Notes: generated by a model not told the origin, from the letters alone. DNA of 64,000 bases from Akkermansia sp. (GCF_020860705.1 NZ_JAJBTT010000032.1:1-64000), one strand, 5' to 3'; positions 43,156-52,571 are shown, counted from the stretch's first letter. Made by a program: numbers and translations.

Positions 43156-44478
43156 ATGAATTGTATGAAGAGTCCTGAAATGCTGACCATAGACGCTCAT
43201 TGCCATTTGTTCAACCACGAGGTTCTTTCCTGGAGGCTGCTGGTGGATTTCATCCTTTCCAGAATAGACCGCCGGAGGGAACTGGCGCGCCTGGAAACCG
43301 TGGGAGGCATCAGCGATTTGAAAAGGATCATCCGTTTTTTCAAGACGGGATTCATGGATACGGAGAAAATTTACGGCAAGCTGCTGGCGGAAGGCGCCTG
43401 CAATGCCGTCGTGCCGCTGATGTTTGACCTGGATTACTGCATGAAGGGCGCGGATTGTTCCGGCAGGATCATGCGTCAAAAGGCCTGGAAGAAGAACGTC
43501 AGGAGAGCATCCCGGACGGAATGGGCCGTGCTCCGCAAAGAACTCCATAGGCAGGGAATGCGGGCCGGAAGAGAGGAAAGAAAAGAACTGGGGGAGATGA
43601 AGCAGGACATCCGGCGCCTGTCCAGAAAGACGCAACAGCTCTCCCTGGGGAAACGGGATGCCTTCCAGGCCCAGGAAGAAGAATTGCTTAAACTGGCGGC
43701 GGCCCATTCCGGCAGGGTATTTCCGTTTTATGTGGTGGATCCGCGCCGTCCCTCCAACTTCCTGCTCGGTCCGGACGGGGAAATTGATCTTTCCCCCATG
43801 ACGGACAGGCTGGTTCCGCGCCTGGGAGGGAAGGGCGGTTTTTATGGATTCAAGCTGTACTGCCCCAATGGTTACTCCCCTACGGACCCGGTGCTGATGG
43901 CTTTGTATGGGTATTGCGAGCGGCACGGCGTGCCACTGACGGCCCATTGCTCCGGCGGCGGCTTTGCCAGCTTTGCGCCTTCCGTGAGGGTGCACGGCCA
44001 TGTTTGCCGGGATGGAGAAGTCGTCCCCCATGACGGCGTTCTGGAATTCAAGCATTTCCGGCTGACGGACAAGCTCCGGGTTAAGGAGAAAGCCGAACTT
44101 TTGAATCATCCGCGGCTGTGGGAAAAGGTGATGGAGGCTTTCCCTGATCTTCGTTTGAACCTGGCCCACTTCGGCTGCCAGGACGACGGCACGGAATGGA
44201 CGGAACTGATTTACGGAATGATGGAAAAGTTTCCCGGCCTTCATACGGATTTTTCCTGCATTACGGAGGCCTCCAAGCTCAGGGAAATGAGGGAGTATTT
44301 CATCAAGTCTCCCGAAGAGGTGCGCCGCAAATTCCTGTTCGGCAGCGATTTTTATCTGAACCTTCTTTTCCTGGACGGGATGAAGGAGTACATGGAAAAC
44401 TTCCGGAACATATTCACGGATCAGGAACGCCAGGAATTGATGTCGGTTAATCCGGCGGCGTTTCTGGGGTTGTCCTGA
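43156..44478 (+). CDS. Amidohydrolase family 2 protein with coiled-coil insertion
   Basis: 440 residues. Metal-dependent TIM-barrel hydrolase: TIDAHCHLFNHE gives the HxH metal pair (His15 and His17), a middle His lies in PLTAHCSGGGF, the next in LNLAHFGCQDD, and the final Asp in FLFGSDFYLN. A segment of about 80 residues (about 110-180) rich in Arg, Lys, Glu and Gln is predicted to form a coiled coil and interrupts the barrel after strand 2; this is not usual. The substrate is unknown; related enzymes are decarboxylases or lactonases. A TATGAT lies just upstream of the start. Confidence 0.75.
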   Translation: MNCMKSPEMLTIDAHCHLFNHEVLSWRLLVDFILSRIDRRRELARLETVGGISDLKRIIRFFKTGFMDTEKIYGKLLAEGACNAVVPLMFDLDYCMKGADCSGRIMRQKAWKKNVRRASRTEWAVLRKELHRQGMRAGREERKELGEMKQDIRRLSRKTQQLSLGKRDAFQAQEEELLKLAAAHSGRVFPFYVVDPRRPSNFLLGPDGEIDLSPMTDRLVPRLGGKGGFYGFKLYCPNGYSPTDPVLMALYGYCERHGVPLTAHCSGGGFASFAPSVRVHGHVCRDGEVVPHDGVLEFKHFRLTDKLRVKEKAELLNHPRLWEKVMEAFPDLRLNLAHFGCQDDGTEWTELIYGMMEKFPGLHTDFSCITEASKLREMREYFIKSPEEVRRKFLFGSDFYLNLLFLDGMKEYMENFRNIFTDQERQELMSVNPAAFLGLS

Positions 44479-44573
44479 CGACGCGCCGCGGGCTCTTGGA
44501 GGCAAACTGAAACATGCGCTGTGGTTGCACTGATTTTAAAGAGAAAGAGCGTGTTTGCTCCATAAACGTTGAT

Positions 44574-44596
44574 GTTTTAATGGCCGCAAAGGCTTG
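44574..44596 (+). repeat. Second copy of the intergenic repeat
   Basis: GTTTTAATGGCCGC directly continues into GCCGCAAAGGCTTG (overlapping) in the gap between the amidohydrolase and gltX. Both halves recur in the def/GH57 gap, the first inverted. Confidence 0.4.
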
Positions 44597-44611
44597 CGCC
44601 GTTCCCGGCAC

Positions 44612-44645
44612 AAAAAAGAACGCTCCGGAGGGCGTCCGGAGCGTT
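44612..44645 (-). terminator. Rho-independent terminator of gltX
   Basis: AACGCTCCGGA (44619-44629) and TCCGGAGCGTT (44635-44645) form a perfect 11-bp stem with a 5-nt loop; on the minus strand a U-run follows (complement of 44612-44617), 26 bases past the gltX stop. Confidence 0.88.
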
Positions 44646-44671
44646 TGAACGGAAGTCTGATTCCGCAGGAA

Positions 44672-45973
44672 TCAGTTCAGGGAGAAGGAACGGATGCGCT
44701 TCACGGATTCCTCCCGGCCCAGCAGGGAGAAGACGGAGGAAAGATCCGGGCCTCCGCTCAGGCCGGTCAGGGCAACGCGGGCGGGGAACATGACGGCTCC
44801 CATCTTCACGCCGTTTTCCTTGGCAAAGGCTTTCAGCACGCCGATGAGTTCATGGCCGTCCCATTCCGGTTCCCGTTCCAGCCTGTCCGCCAGTTTGGAA
44901 AGCAGTTCCAGGGCTTCCGGCTGGACTTTGGCAAGGGCTTCCGGGTCCATGCTCAGGTTGAAAAAGAAGCGGATTTTATCCGGCACTTCCGCCAGGGTCT
45001 GCACCTTCGTCTGTACGGTGGCAATGGCGGCGTCCAGAATCGGGGAGTCCGGCAGTCCGGCATCCAGGCAGAAAGGCCGGGCCTTGGCCGCGAATTCCTC
45101 CGGAGCCAGGGCAATGATATGCTGCTGGTTGACCCAGCGGCACTTCGTGATGTCAAATTTGGCGGCGGAGTGGTTGACGGCTTCCAGGGAAAAGCGTTCG
45201 ATCAGTTCCTGCGGGGAGAAGATTTCCGTGTCGTCCTTGGGAGACCAGCCCAGCAGGGCCAGGAAGTTCATGACTCCTTCCGGCAGAAAGCCTTCTTCCG
45301 GATAGGTGCCCAGGGCTGCGCCCACGTCGCGCTTGGACATTTTGGAGCCGTCCTGGTTTAGGATCAGCGGCATGTGGGCGAAAACCGGAGGAGTGACGCC
45401 GAAGGCCTCAAACAGCTGGATGTGCTTGGGCGTGTTCATGATGTGGTCTTCCCCGCGGATAACGTGGGTCATCTTCATCTCAATGTCGTCCACCACGTTG
45501 ACGAAGTGGAAGATGTAGGAGCCGTCCGCACGGCGGATGGCCATGTCCGGGGTGTTGGAGGCGTCCCGGTAGTCAATTGTAATGTCTCCGCAGATCAGGT
45601 CATGGAAGGTGACGGGCTTGGAGCGGTCAAAGCGGAAGCGCCAGGCGCCGTCGTCCTCATACACGCGTCCGGCTTCCTGGAGCTTCTTGAAATAGGCGTC
45701 GTAAATATCATTGCGCTGGCTTTGGAAATAAGGGCCGCAATCGCCGCCCTTCATGGGGCCTTCATCCCAGTCCAGGCCCAGCCATTCCATGCCGGTAAAG
45801 ATTGCGCGGGTGGCTTCCTCCGTGTTGCGGGCATTGTCCGTATCCTCAATGCGAAGAATGAAGGTGCCGCCCATCTTGCGGGCGAACAGCCAGTTGAACA
45901 GGGCGGTGCGTGCGCCTCCGATGTGGAGGTAGCCCGTGGGGGAAGGAGCGAATCTTGTTCTGACGTGACTCAT
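44672..45973 (-). CDS. gltX: Glutamyl-tRNA synthetase
   Basis: 433 residues from the ATG at 45973 (MSHVRTRFAPSPTGYLHIGG), which carries the class I HIGH-type motif as HIGG; the same frame runs further upstream without family sequence. The second signature appears as KMSKRDVGAAL. ILRIEDTDNARN is the usual substrate block. It is somewhat shorter than common GltX (about 470), with a reduced C-terminal anticodon-binding part. On the minus strand TTGACG sits upstream, with a weak -10, giving a short leader. Confidence 0.95.
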   Translation of the reverse strand: MSHVRTRFAPSPTGYLHIGGARTALFNWLFARKMGGTFILRIEDTDNARNTEEATRAIFTGMEWLGLDWDEGPMKGGDCGPYFQSQRNDIYDAYFKKLQEAGRVYEDDGAWRFRFDRSKPVTFHDLICGDITIDYRDASNTPDMAIRRADGSYIFHFVNVVDDIEMKMTHVIRGEDHIMNTPKHIQLFEAFGVTPPVFAHMPLILNQDGSKMSKRDVGAALGTYPEEGFLPEGVMNFLALLGWSPKDDTEIFSPQELIERFSLEAVNHSAAKFDITKCRWVNQQHIIALAPEEFAAKARPFCLDAGLPDSPILDAAIATVQTKVQTLAEVPDKIRFFFNLSMDPEALAKVQPEALELLSKLADRLEREPEWDGHELIGVLKAFAKENGVKMGAVMFPARVALTGLSGGPDLSSVFSLLGREESVKRIRSFSLN

Positions 45974-46135
45974 GATGGGTAAGAGAGTAAGGGCCTGCCT
46001 GCCTGCGTCAAGCAGATACAGGGGGACATGCCAAAAAACGGAGGCGCGGCGGCAGAGATGGAGCACAGGCTTTTTTTATGGCGTTGTCGGCCTTGCGGCT
46101 TGCCTGGAAGAGGCTTTTAGGATTCATTTAACGCC

Positions 46136-47284
46136 GTGTTCTTTTTAAAGCACATATTCCGCCTGCGGGAAAAATGGCAGATTCAGAGAGATGATGAGGA
46201 AAAACCTTTTCTGGAGCATCTGGACGACTTGCGGACCATGTTGCTGAGGATGGCCCTGTGCCTGACCGTCAGCACGATCCTGTGTGCCGGGTTTGCGTCC
46301 AACCTGATGGACATTCTGAGGCATCCCGTCAACCAGGTCTGGGACATGTTTGAGGAATCCCACCTGCCTGCGGGAATTGAACTGGATGCCTGGGGGAAGG
46401 CCAAGGAAATGGCCACGGCCATGACGAGCCTGGACGCCGGCCAGCGGAAACTGCTTCTCCGGCAGGTTTCCCCGTCCCTGGCGGATTTGACGGAGGCGGC
46501 CCTGGTGCTCCGGGGAGCGCAGCCCCTGCCGGAGGACAGGAAAAAGATTTTTATCAATGACGGCAGCCCCTCCGCTGCCGTGCGGGAGCTGGCGGAGGCC
46601 CTGTATGCCAAAGAGGCCGTTTTAACGGACGGGACGGGACGGGGAGCCCTCAAGATGATGAGCGCGTTCCAGCCCGGGGAGGCGTTCATGCTGACCATCA
46701 AGCTCTCCCTGTATGCCGGGGTGGTGATCTCCTTCCCCCTGCTGCTGTACTTCCTGCTTCAGTTCATTATTCCGGGATTGCTGGAGCATGAGCGCAGGCT
46801 GCTGTACAAGTGCATGGCCATCGGCTTCGGGCTGTTCCTGGCGGGAACGCTGTTCTGCTATTTCATCGTGCTTCCCAGGGTGCTGACCTTCTTTTACACG
46901 TATTCCCTGGAGTTCGGCATTTCCAATGAATGGCGCATCGGCTACTACCTGTCCTTCGCCACGCAGATGATCCTGATGTTCGGCCTGGCGTTTGAGCTGC
47001 CCGTGGTGGTGATGCCTTTCGTCAAGCTGGGCGTGCTGACCTACGATATGATGAAGGCCACGCGCCGCTACGCCATTGTGGCGATCGCCATTCTGGCTGC
47101 GGTCATCACCCCCACGCCGGACGTAGCCACCATGATGCTGATGGCCGTTCCCATGTACGCACTGTATGAAATATGCATCATTCTGGCCTGGATGCATGAG
47201 CGCAAGGAAGCGGCCCGCTCCCGGGAGGAAGTCGCCCGGTTTGAAGAAGACTTTGACAATAACAATTCTCCCTACAACCATTAA
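46136..47284 (+). CDS. tatC: Sec-independent translocase subunit TatC with long periplasmic insertion
   Basis: 382 residues against about 250 for typical TatC. Starts with GTG at 46136, as no ATG precedes the conserved KPFLEHLDDLRTMLLR. TM1 is at about residues 38-57. Between it and the conserved AFMLTIKLSLYAGVVISFPL (about 182-200) lies an extra segment of about 120 residues, with Ala/Leu/Glu-rich helices; E. coli TatC has about 35 there. The remaining helices carry FELPVVVMPFVKLGVL and ITPTPDVATMMLMAVPMYAL. Recognises twin-arginine signal peptides and exports folded proteins. uppP follows after 24 bases. Confidence 0.92.
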   Translation: MFFLKHIFRLREKWQIQRDDEEKPFLEHLDDLRTMLLRMALCLTVSTILCAGFASNLMDILRHPVNQVWDMFEESHLPAGIELDAWGKAKEMATAMTSLDAGQRKLLLRQVSPSLADLTEAALVLRGAQPLPEDRKKIFINDGSPSAAVRELAEALYAKEAVLTDGTGRGALKMMSAFQPGEAFMLTIKLSLYAGVVISFPLLLYFLLQFIIPGLLEHERRLLYKCMAIGFGLFLAGTLFCYFIVLPRVLTFFYTYSLEFGISNEWRIGYYLSFATQMILMFGLAFELPVVVMPFVKLGVLTYDMMKATRRYAIVAIAILAAVITPTPDVATMMLMAVPMYALYEICIILAWMHERKEAARSREEVARFEEDFDNNNSPYNH

Positions 47285-47308
47285 TCCAAATCCAACGACA
47301 TTATTATC

Positions 47309-48145
47309 ATGAATCTCATGGAAATCATCATCCTGGGCATTGTGGAAGGCCTGACCGAGTACCTGCCGGTCAGCTCCACGGGGCACCTTCTCCTGACGGA
47401 ATCCCTGCTGAACATGTCCCAGAGCAAGGAAGCGCTGGATGCCCTGGCCGTCTGCATCCAGGGAGGAGCCATCCTGGCGGTGCTGAGCCTGTATTTTCCG
47501 CGGGTGAAGACGATGGTGCAGGGCGTGCGCGGGAATAATCCCGCCGGACTGAAACTGCTGGTCAACCTCATTCTGGCCTTTCTGCCCGCCGCCGTGGTGG
47601 GCCTCTGCTGCGCCTCCCTGATTAAGGAATACCTGTTTAATACCTACACGGTTGCCTATTCCTGGATTGTGGGCGGCGGTGTGATTCTGGCGTATTGCGC
47701 CTGGCGCGCCAGGCAGGGGCGTTCCAATGAAGGAAATGCCGGCGCTTCCATTGAAAGCCTGACCCCGGCCAAGGCGCTGACGGTAGGTGCGCTCCAGTGC
47801 GTAGCCATGGTTCCGGGCACCAGCCGCAGCCTGATGACCATGCTGGGAGGCATGTTCGTGGGGCTGAGCGTGGAGGCCGCCGTGGAGTTCAGCTTCCTGC
47901 TGGGGCTGATTACCCTGGGTGCGGCCACGGCCCATGATGCGTACAAGGATGGGGCGCTGATGCTGGAATCCTTTGGATGGGAAGCCCTGGCCGTAGGAAC
48001 GGTAGTGAGCTGGTTTTCCGCATGGCTGGCCGTCAAGTGGATGGTTTCCTACCTGCAGAAGCACAGTTTTGCCGTTTTCGGCTGGTACCGCATTGCCATC
48101 GGCATCGCAACGCTGGTTCTCCTGTCCATGGGGCTGATGCATTAA
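47309..48145 (+). CDS. uppP: Undecaprenyl-diphosphatase
   Basis: 278 residues, about eight helices. Recycles undecaprenyl pyrophosphate to the phosphate carrier for peptidoglycan and surface glycans. First signature IVEGLTEYLPVSSTGHLLL with catalytic Glu and Ser, second signature VAMVPGTSRSLMTMLGGM with the conserved Arg. Follows tatC, likely cotranscribed, and ends at a strong terminator. Confidence 0.94.
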   Translation: MNLMEIIILGIVEGLTEYLPVSSTGHLLLTESLLNMSQSKEALDALAVCIQGGAILAVLSLYFPRVKTMVQGVRGNNPAGLKLLVNLILAFLPAAVVGLCCASLIKEYLFNTYTVAYSWIVGGGVILAYCAWRARQGRSNEGNAGASIESLTPAKALTVGALQCVAMVPGTSRSLMTMLGGMFVGLSVEAAVEFSFLLGLITLGAATAHDAYKDGALMLESFGWEALAVGTVVSWFSAWLAVKWMVSYLQKHSFAVFGWYRIAIGIATLVLLSMGLMH

Positions 48146-48169
48146 CTTCCATCCCGGCAGTTGAATATC

Positions 48170-48204
48170 AAGCCGCCGTCCTCTGCGGGCAGGCGGCTTT
48201 TTTA
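48170..48204 (+). terminator. Rho-independent terminator after uppP
   Basis: AAGCCGCC (48170-48177) and GGCGGCTT (48192-48199) with a 14-nt loop, followed by a T-run to about 48204. Confidence 0.85.
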
Positions 48205-48260
48205 TTGTTTTCCACTATAGGAAAAGGGATTTGAAAATGTAACCTGATTGTAACACACGG

Positions 48261-48276
48261 GCCTGATTTTTCAGGC
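48261..48276 (+). promoter_or_regulatory. Small hairpin just upstream of the VIT/VWA gene
   Basis: GCCTGA (48261-48266) and TCAGGC (48271-48276) with a 4-nt loop, ending 11 bases before the ATG at 48288. A tiny ATG at 48280 followed after three codons by TGA overlaps the leader. It may mask the start region or affect translation. Confidence 0.3.
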
Positions 48277-48287
48277 ATCATGAAGGC

Positions 48288-50564
48288 ATGAAAGTCATGT
48301 GGTGCCTGATAGCCGTATGGGCGGGAATAGCCGGGCCGGCCTCCGCCTGGGAGTCTGATGAGCTGGACGCCCGCAGCATCATTCTGCCGCAGAGTCGCGT
48401 GATCCGCCCTGCGGAGCGGATGGCCCGCCAGGCCGTAGCGCTGGAAAAGGTGAATGCCCGCATTCTGGTGAACGGCCGCTGCGCCGTGACCCATCTGGAG
48501 CTGAATGTGCGCAACAACGGTTCTTCTCCTGCGGAGGCGGAACTGCTGCTGCCCGTTCCGGAAGGCGTGGTAGTGAAGGGATTTTATTACGGGGACGGAA
48601 AGGCCGCCTGGCAGGCGTCCCTGATGCCCGCGGATCAGGCCCGGCGCTTGTATGACCGCATTGTGGCGCGCAGAAAGGATCCGGCCCTGCTGGAATTTGC
48701 GGGATTCGGGGCTATCCGGAGCAGCGTGTTTCCGGTACCTCCCCGGGCTTCCGTGAAGCTGGGCATGGTGTACGAACAGATGCTGAACCCCACGGACGGC
48801 CGTCTGGATTACGTTCTCCCGAGAACGGAAGCCCTTTCCGGTGGCGTTCCGTGGACGGTGCGGGTGGAGCTGGCTCCCGGAGAGGACGGCCTGGGAAACG
48901 TTTTCATCCCTTCCCATCAGATGGAACGCCATCAGCTGAGGGATGGAACCGTCGTTCTGACCCTGGCGGAGGAAAGGATGAATCCGGGCCCCTTCCGCCT
49001 GTCATGGCAGGAAATACGAGGGAAAGAGGGGGAACCCGGTTCCGGGCCTGACATCAGCACTTATGCCACCCCTGACGCCGGAGGCGGAAAAAACGGCTAC
49101 TTTCTGGCCATGCTGGGCAAGGACGGGGAACCCGGTGAAAACTCCATCCTCCGGGAGGTTACGCTGGTGCTGGACAGGTCCGGCAGCATGCGGGGAGATA
49201 AACTTGCCAGGATGAAGGAGGCCGCCAGGCAGATCGTTTCCGGACTGAATCCCGGGGAACGTTTCAACATCATCACTTACAACGAAGGTGTCAATTTATT
49301 TGAGGCAGCTCCGGTGGAAAAGAACGAGGCATCGGAAAAAGCGGCCCATGCATGGCTGGATGCCGTCGTGGCCAGGGGAGGCACCAACATTTATGAGGCC
49401 TTGGCCGCCGCTTTGTCCCAGCCCGCCCATGAGGGAATGCTTCCCGTGGTTCTTTTCCTGACGGACGGCCTTCCCACGATTGGCCGCACTTCGGAAAAAT
49501 CCATTGTGGCTCTCGCGGGGGAGGGAAACAAGGCGGAAAGGCGCATTTTCACCATCGGAGTGGGGGAAGACGTCAACGCACCCCTGCTGAGACGCATGGC
49601 TGAAGTTTCCGGGGGGCTTCCGTCCTACGTCCTTTCCGGAGAGAATCTGGAAGTCAAGCTGTCACAGGTATTCAACCGGCTGTATGGCCCCGTTTTCCGG
49701 AACGTGCGCTATACCGTCTGCTCCCCGGACGGCAGGGAACAGCCGGGAAGGGTGCAGGACGCCATTCCCTCCGGGATTCTGCCGGACATTTATTCCGGTT
49801 CTCCCGCCGTTCTGGTCGGCAGGTATGTAGGCACGGGACCTTTTCTTATTAAAGGAACCTGCCTGGACCGGAACAACAGGGAACGGACTTTTTCCATCAC
49901 TGTGGATCCGCAACGCATCGCCGGAATGAAGGATGATTTTGTAGCCCGGCTATGGGCCGCCCGCAAAATAGGCAGCCTGGAAACCGCCCTGATGGATATG
50001 GGAGGAACCCCCTCCGATACGGAAGCGCTGAGGCACAATCCCAAAACGGCGGAACTGGTTGAGGAAATCATGAGGCTCTCCCGGGATTTCGGGATCATGA
50101 GTTCGGCCGCTTCGTTTTTTGCCGATGACGGAAGTTCTGCGGATCATGTCTTTCCGGGGACCTCTCTCCGGAGCGGCCAGGTGGGAAGAGTGATGCAGGA
50201 ATCCCGTGAAGGGATGGATGCCATTGCCCTGCAAGAGAATGCCGTAGCCAAGAAGAGGGAATTGACCCTCAACAAATACAACATCCAGATGGACCGGCGG
50301 GGCCGCGCCGTTTCTTTCAGCGGCACGGCCCAGATTGCCCAGAATGGCTATTTCAACAGGAACGGGGTCTGGATGGAAAGCTCCGTGCTTTCCCTGCCGG
50401 ATGGAGGGCGCGCCGTAAAGACCGTCCAGGTTGGCACGCCGGAGTACGCCGCCGTGGCGGACAAGCTGGTCCAGTCCAACCGCCAGGGGCTGTTGGCCCT
50501 GGATGGCTCCGTGATGGTCCGCCTGGATGGAGAAACCTTCCTGATGCAAAACAGTCTTCCGTAA
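48288..50564 (+). CDS. Secreted VIT and von Willebrand A domain protein
   Basis: 758 residues. Signal peptide (KVMWCLIAVWAGIAGPASA), a VIT domain (about 45-180, with PVPEGVVVKGFYYGDGKAAW and ADQARRLYDRIVARRKDPAL), then a VWA domain (about 285-450) whose metal-ion-dependent adhesion site is LVLDRSGSMRGDKLARM, with T in ARGGTNIYEAL and D in LFLTDGLPTIG. The combination is that of inter-alpha-trypsin-inhibitor-like proteins; bacterial members are surface or periplasmic adhesion or assembly proteins. The C-terminal 250 residues are unassigned. A second VWA protein follows after 21 bases. Confidence 0.85.
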   Translation: MKVMWCLIAVWAGIAGPASAWESDELDARSIILPQSRVIRPAERMARQAVALEKVNARILVNGRCAVTHLELNVRNNGSSPAEAELLLPVPEGVVVKGFYYGDGKAAWQASLMPADQARRLYDRIVARRKDPALLEFAGFGAIRSSVFPVPPRASVKLGMVYEQMLNPTDGRLDYVLPRTEALSGGVPWTVRVELAPGEDGLGNVFIPSHQMERHQLRDGTVVLTLAEERMNPGPFRLSWQEIRGKEGEPGSGPDISTYATPDAGGGKNGYFLAMLGKDGEPGENSILREVTLVLDRSGSMRGDKLARMKEAARQIVSGLNPGERFNIITYNEGVNLFEAAPVEKNEASEKAAHAWLDAVVARGGTNIYEALAAALSQPAHEGMLPVVLFLTDGLPTIGRTSEKSIVALAGEGNKAERRIFTIGVGEDVNAPLLRRMAEVSGGLPSYVLSGENLEVKLSQVFNRLYGPVFRNVRYTVCSPDGREQPGRVQDAIPSGILPDIYSGSPAVLVGRYVGTGPFLIKGTCLDRNNRERTFSITVDPQRIAGMKDDFVARLWAARKIGSLETALMDMGGTPSDTEALRHNPKTAELVEEIMRLSRDFGIMSSAASFFADDGSSADHVFPGTSLRSGQVGRVMQESREGMDAIALQENAVAKKRELTLNKYNIQMDRRGRAVSFSGTAQIAQNGYFNRNGVWMESSVLSLPDGGRAVKTVQVGTPEYAAVADKLVQSNRQGLLALDGSVMVRLDGETFLMQNSLP

Positions 50565-50585
50565 ACAAAAAATTAACAATCAACA

Positions 50586-52466
50586 ATGATGAACCGTATT
50601 ATTACATGTACATTGGGCCTGCTGGGCGCCGGAGCATTCTGCGCGTATGCCGAATTTCCCTCCGTTTCAGCGGATGGCCGGACCGTTCCGGCCGGGAAAG
50701 ATCAACCTTCGGACATCGTCACTTCCGTGCCATCCGGAAGTGTGACGGTCCAGGATGGGAACGCCCCCGCCCCTCCACAGGGGGGAGAAAAACAGGACGC
50801 GAAAACCGGAACCATTCTGCTCACGGTAAAAAGCGGAGGTGGTGAAAAAGCCGCTGTTCCTGCCAACCGGGCTCCCGCAGGAGAACAGGGCCGGGGTTCC
50901 TGCATCGAAATAAGCAGGGTTGGGCCGGATCAGGAAGGGACGGTCAACAAGGCTGACTATTCCATAAGAATCTCGGAAGAAGCAACCTCCGGAAAGAAGA
51001 AAATAAGCGTGGCTCCCCAACAGGAAAAAACTTCTTCCAAGGAGGAGGTTTCTGAAAAGGGAGAAATGGTTATCACCCAGGCTGCGGCAAAGAACTCCGC
51101 CGTCCCGGAAGTCACGCCCATCGTAACCATCGGCAGCATCGGGAAAGAAGACGCTGCCTTCATTGAGATAAACGGGGATGCCCCGGAAAAGGCCAGGGGT
51201 GCGGAGAAAACCGCCGATTCCATCATTACCCTGAAAGAAACCGCTCCGGGAAAGATGGAGATCAGCATAAAGCCAAAGGAGGAGGACGCTTCTCCCGGAA
51301 CCCCTGCCGCTCCGGACCAGGCGGCAGCGGAAAAAGATGACCGGGCCGTTGTCCAGATAGCGCTTCTGCTGGATACTTCCGGCAGCATGGACGGTCTCAT
51401 TGACCAGGCGCGCACGTACCTGTGGAAAATTGTCAATGACATGACGCTGGCCCGTCAGAACGGCAAGCTTCCCTCCATCCAGATAGCGCTGTATGAGTAC
51501 GGAAATGACAGGTTGTCCTCCAAAGACGCCTGGATTCGCCGGGTACTTCCCTTCACGGATGATCTGGACAGGGTTTCCGATGAATTATTCAAGCTGAAGA
51601 CCTACGGCGGCACGGAATGCTGCGGGGCCGTCATTGACCGGGCCGTGAAGGAGCTGGCATGGAATACGGAGGATCCCAATGCCCTGAAACTGGTGTTCAT
51701 CGCCGGCAATGAACCTTTCAACCAGGGCAGTGTGCCGTATGCGGCTGCAATCGCGCGCGGACTGGAACGGGGCATCACGGTCAATACCATTCATTGCGGC
51801 GATGCCGGAGACCCGGATACGCGCCTGTGGAAGGACGGCGCCGCCAGGGGGGACGGCAGTTTCCTCAATATTGATCACAACGCGGCTCCCCCGGAACCGG
51901 AAACTCCCTACGACGGAGAGCTCGCCAGGTTGAGCTCCTCCCTGAACACAACCTACCTGGCTTACGGTTCCACGGAGGTTCAGGCTGAAAGAATGGCAAA
52001 ACAGGAACGCCAGGACAAGCTGGCCCGGGAGTTGTCTCCTGCGGCTTCCGTAGGCCGGGCCAGTGCGAAAGCCAACAAGGCGGCCTACTTCAATACTTCA
52101 TGGGATCTGGTGGACCTTTATGAACAGAAGGGGAGCCAGGCGCTGGAAGATTTAGGCAATGCGGGACAGCTTCCCCAGGAGCTGGCGGGAAAAACCGCAA
52201 AGGAAATGGAAGCCATCGTGAAAAAGAAGGCCGGGGAGCGTGCGGACCTGCAGAAGAAGGTGAAGGAGCTAGACGCTCAGCGCAGCGAATGGCTGGTCAA
52301 ATGGAAGGCGCAGCAGAACGCTTCCGGCGGAACCAAATCGAATACTCTGGATGACGCCGTTATTCAGGCCGTGCGGCGGCAGGCTTCCAAAAAGCAGTTT
52401 TCCTTTGTTGAAGAGAACAAAACAGCAGGAAAAAATTCCCCTATGAATGAAAGAGTGAAGAAATGA
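50586..52466 (+). CDS. Secreted VWA domain protein with internal repeat
   Basis: 626 residues. Signal peptide (MNRIITCTLGLLGAGAFCAYA). Residues about 100-230 hold two related 40-residue units: one has CIEISRVGPDQEGTV then IRISEEATSGKKKISV, the other FIEINGDAPEKARGA then ITLKETAPGKMEISIKP, so an internal duplication. The VWA domain (about 255-440) has the adhesion site ALLLDTSGSMDGLID, with TYGGTECCGAVID and LVFIAGNEPFN. The C-terminal 120 residues are Lys/Glu-rich helical coiled coil. Likely periplasmic; partner unknown. It ends in a strong terminator. Confidence 0.75.
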   Translation: MMNRIITCTLGLLGAGAFCAYAEFPSVSADGRTVPAGKDQPSDIVTSVPSGSVTVQDGNAPAPPQGGEKQDAKTGTILLTVKSGGGEKAAVPANRAPAGEQGRGSCIEISRVGPDQEGTVNKADYSIRISEEATSGKKKISVAPQQEKTSSKEEVSEKGEMVITQAAAKNSAVPEVTPIVTIGSIGKEDAAFIEINGDAPEKARGAEKTADSIITLKETAPGKMEISIKPKEEDASPGTPAAPDQAAAEKDDRAVVQIALLLDTSGSMDGLIDQARTYLWKIVNDMTLARQNGKLPSIQIALYEYGNDRLSSKDAWIRRVLPFTDDLDRVSDELFKLKTYGGTECCGAVIDRAVKELAWNTEDPNALKLVFIAGNEPFNQGSVPYAAAIARGLERGITVNTIHCGDAGDPDTRLWKDGAARGDGSFLNIDHNAAPPEPETPYDGELARLSSSLNTTYLAYGSTEVQAERMAKQERQDKLARELSPAASVGRASAKANKAAYFNTSWDLVDLYEQKGSQALEDLGNAGQLPQELAGKTAKEMEAIVKKKAGERADLQKKVKELDAQRSEWLVKWKAQQNASGGTKSNTLDDAVIQAVRRQASKKQFSFVEENKTAGKNSPMNERVKK

Positions 52467-52470
52467 GTGC

Positions 52471-52514
52471 TTCTGCGGGGTTGCCGGGAAACGCCGGCAA
52501 TCCCGCAGAATTTT
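52471..52514 (+). terminator. Rho-independent terminator after the second VWA gene
   Basis: A 17-bp stem with one wobble pair (52471-52487 with 52494-52510) and a 6-nt loop, followed by TTTT. Confidence 0.8.
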
Positions 52515-52533
52515 ACTTGTTGAAAAAACCGGT

Positions 52534-52562
52534 TTTACCGGAACATTAAAATTTGATAGATT
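52534..52562 (+). promoter_or_regulatory. Candidate promoter of the two-component genes
   Basis: TTTACC (52534-52539), 17-nt spacer, TAGATT (52557-52562), then 9 bases to the ATG at 52572. The same -35 hexamer is used at rnpB. Predicts a leader of only one or two bases. Confidence 0.4.
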
Positions 52563-52571
52563 ACCCTGTAC

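Noticed and set aside
46622..48142. A 506-codon open frame opposite tatC and uppP
   Set aside because: It spans two well-supported genes and the gap between them, and is His/Gln/Gly-rich as shadows of GC-rich genes are.
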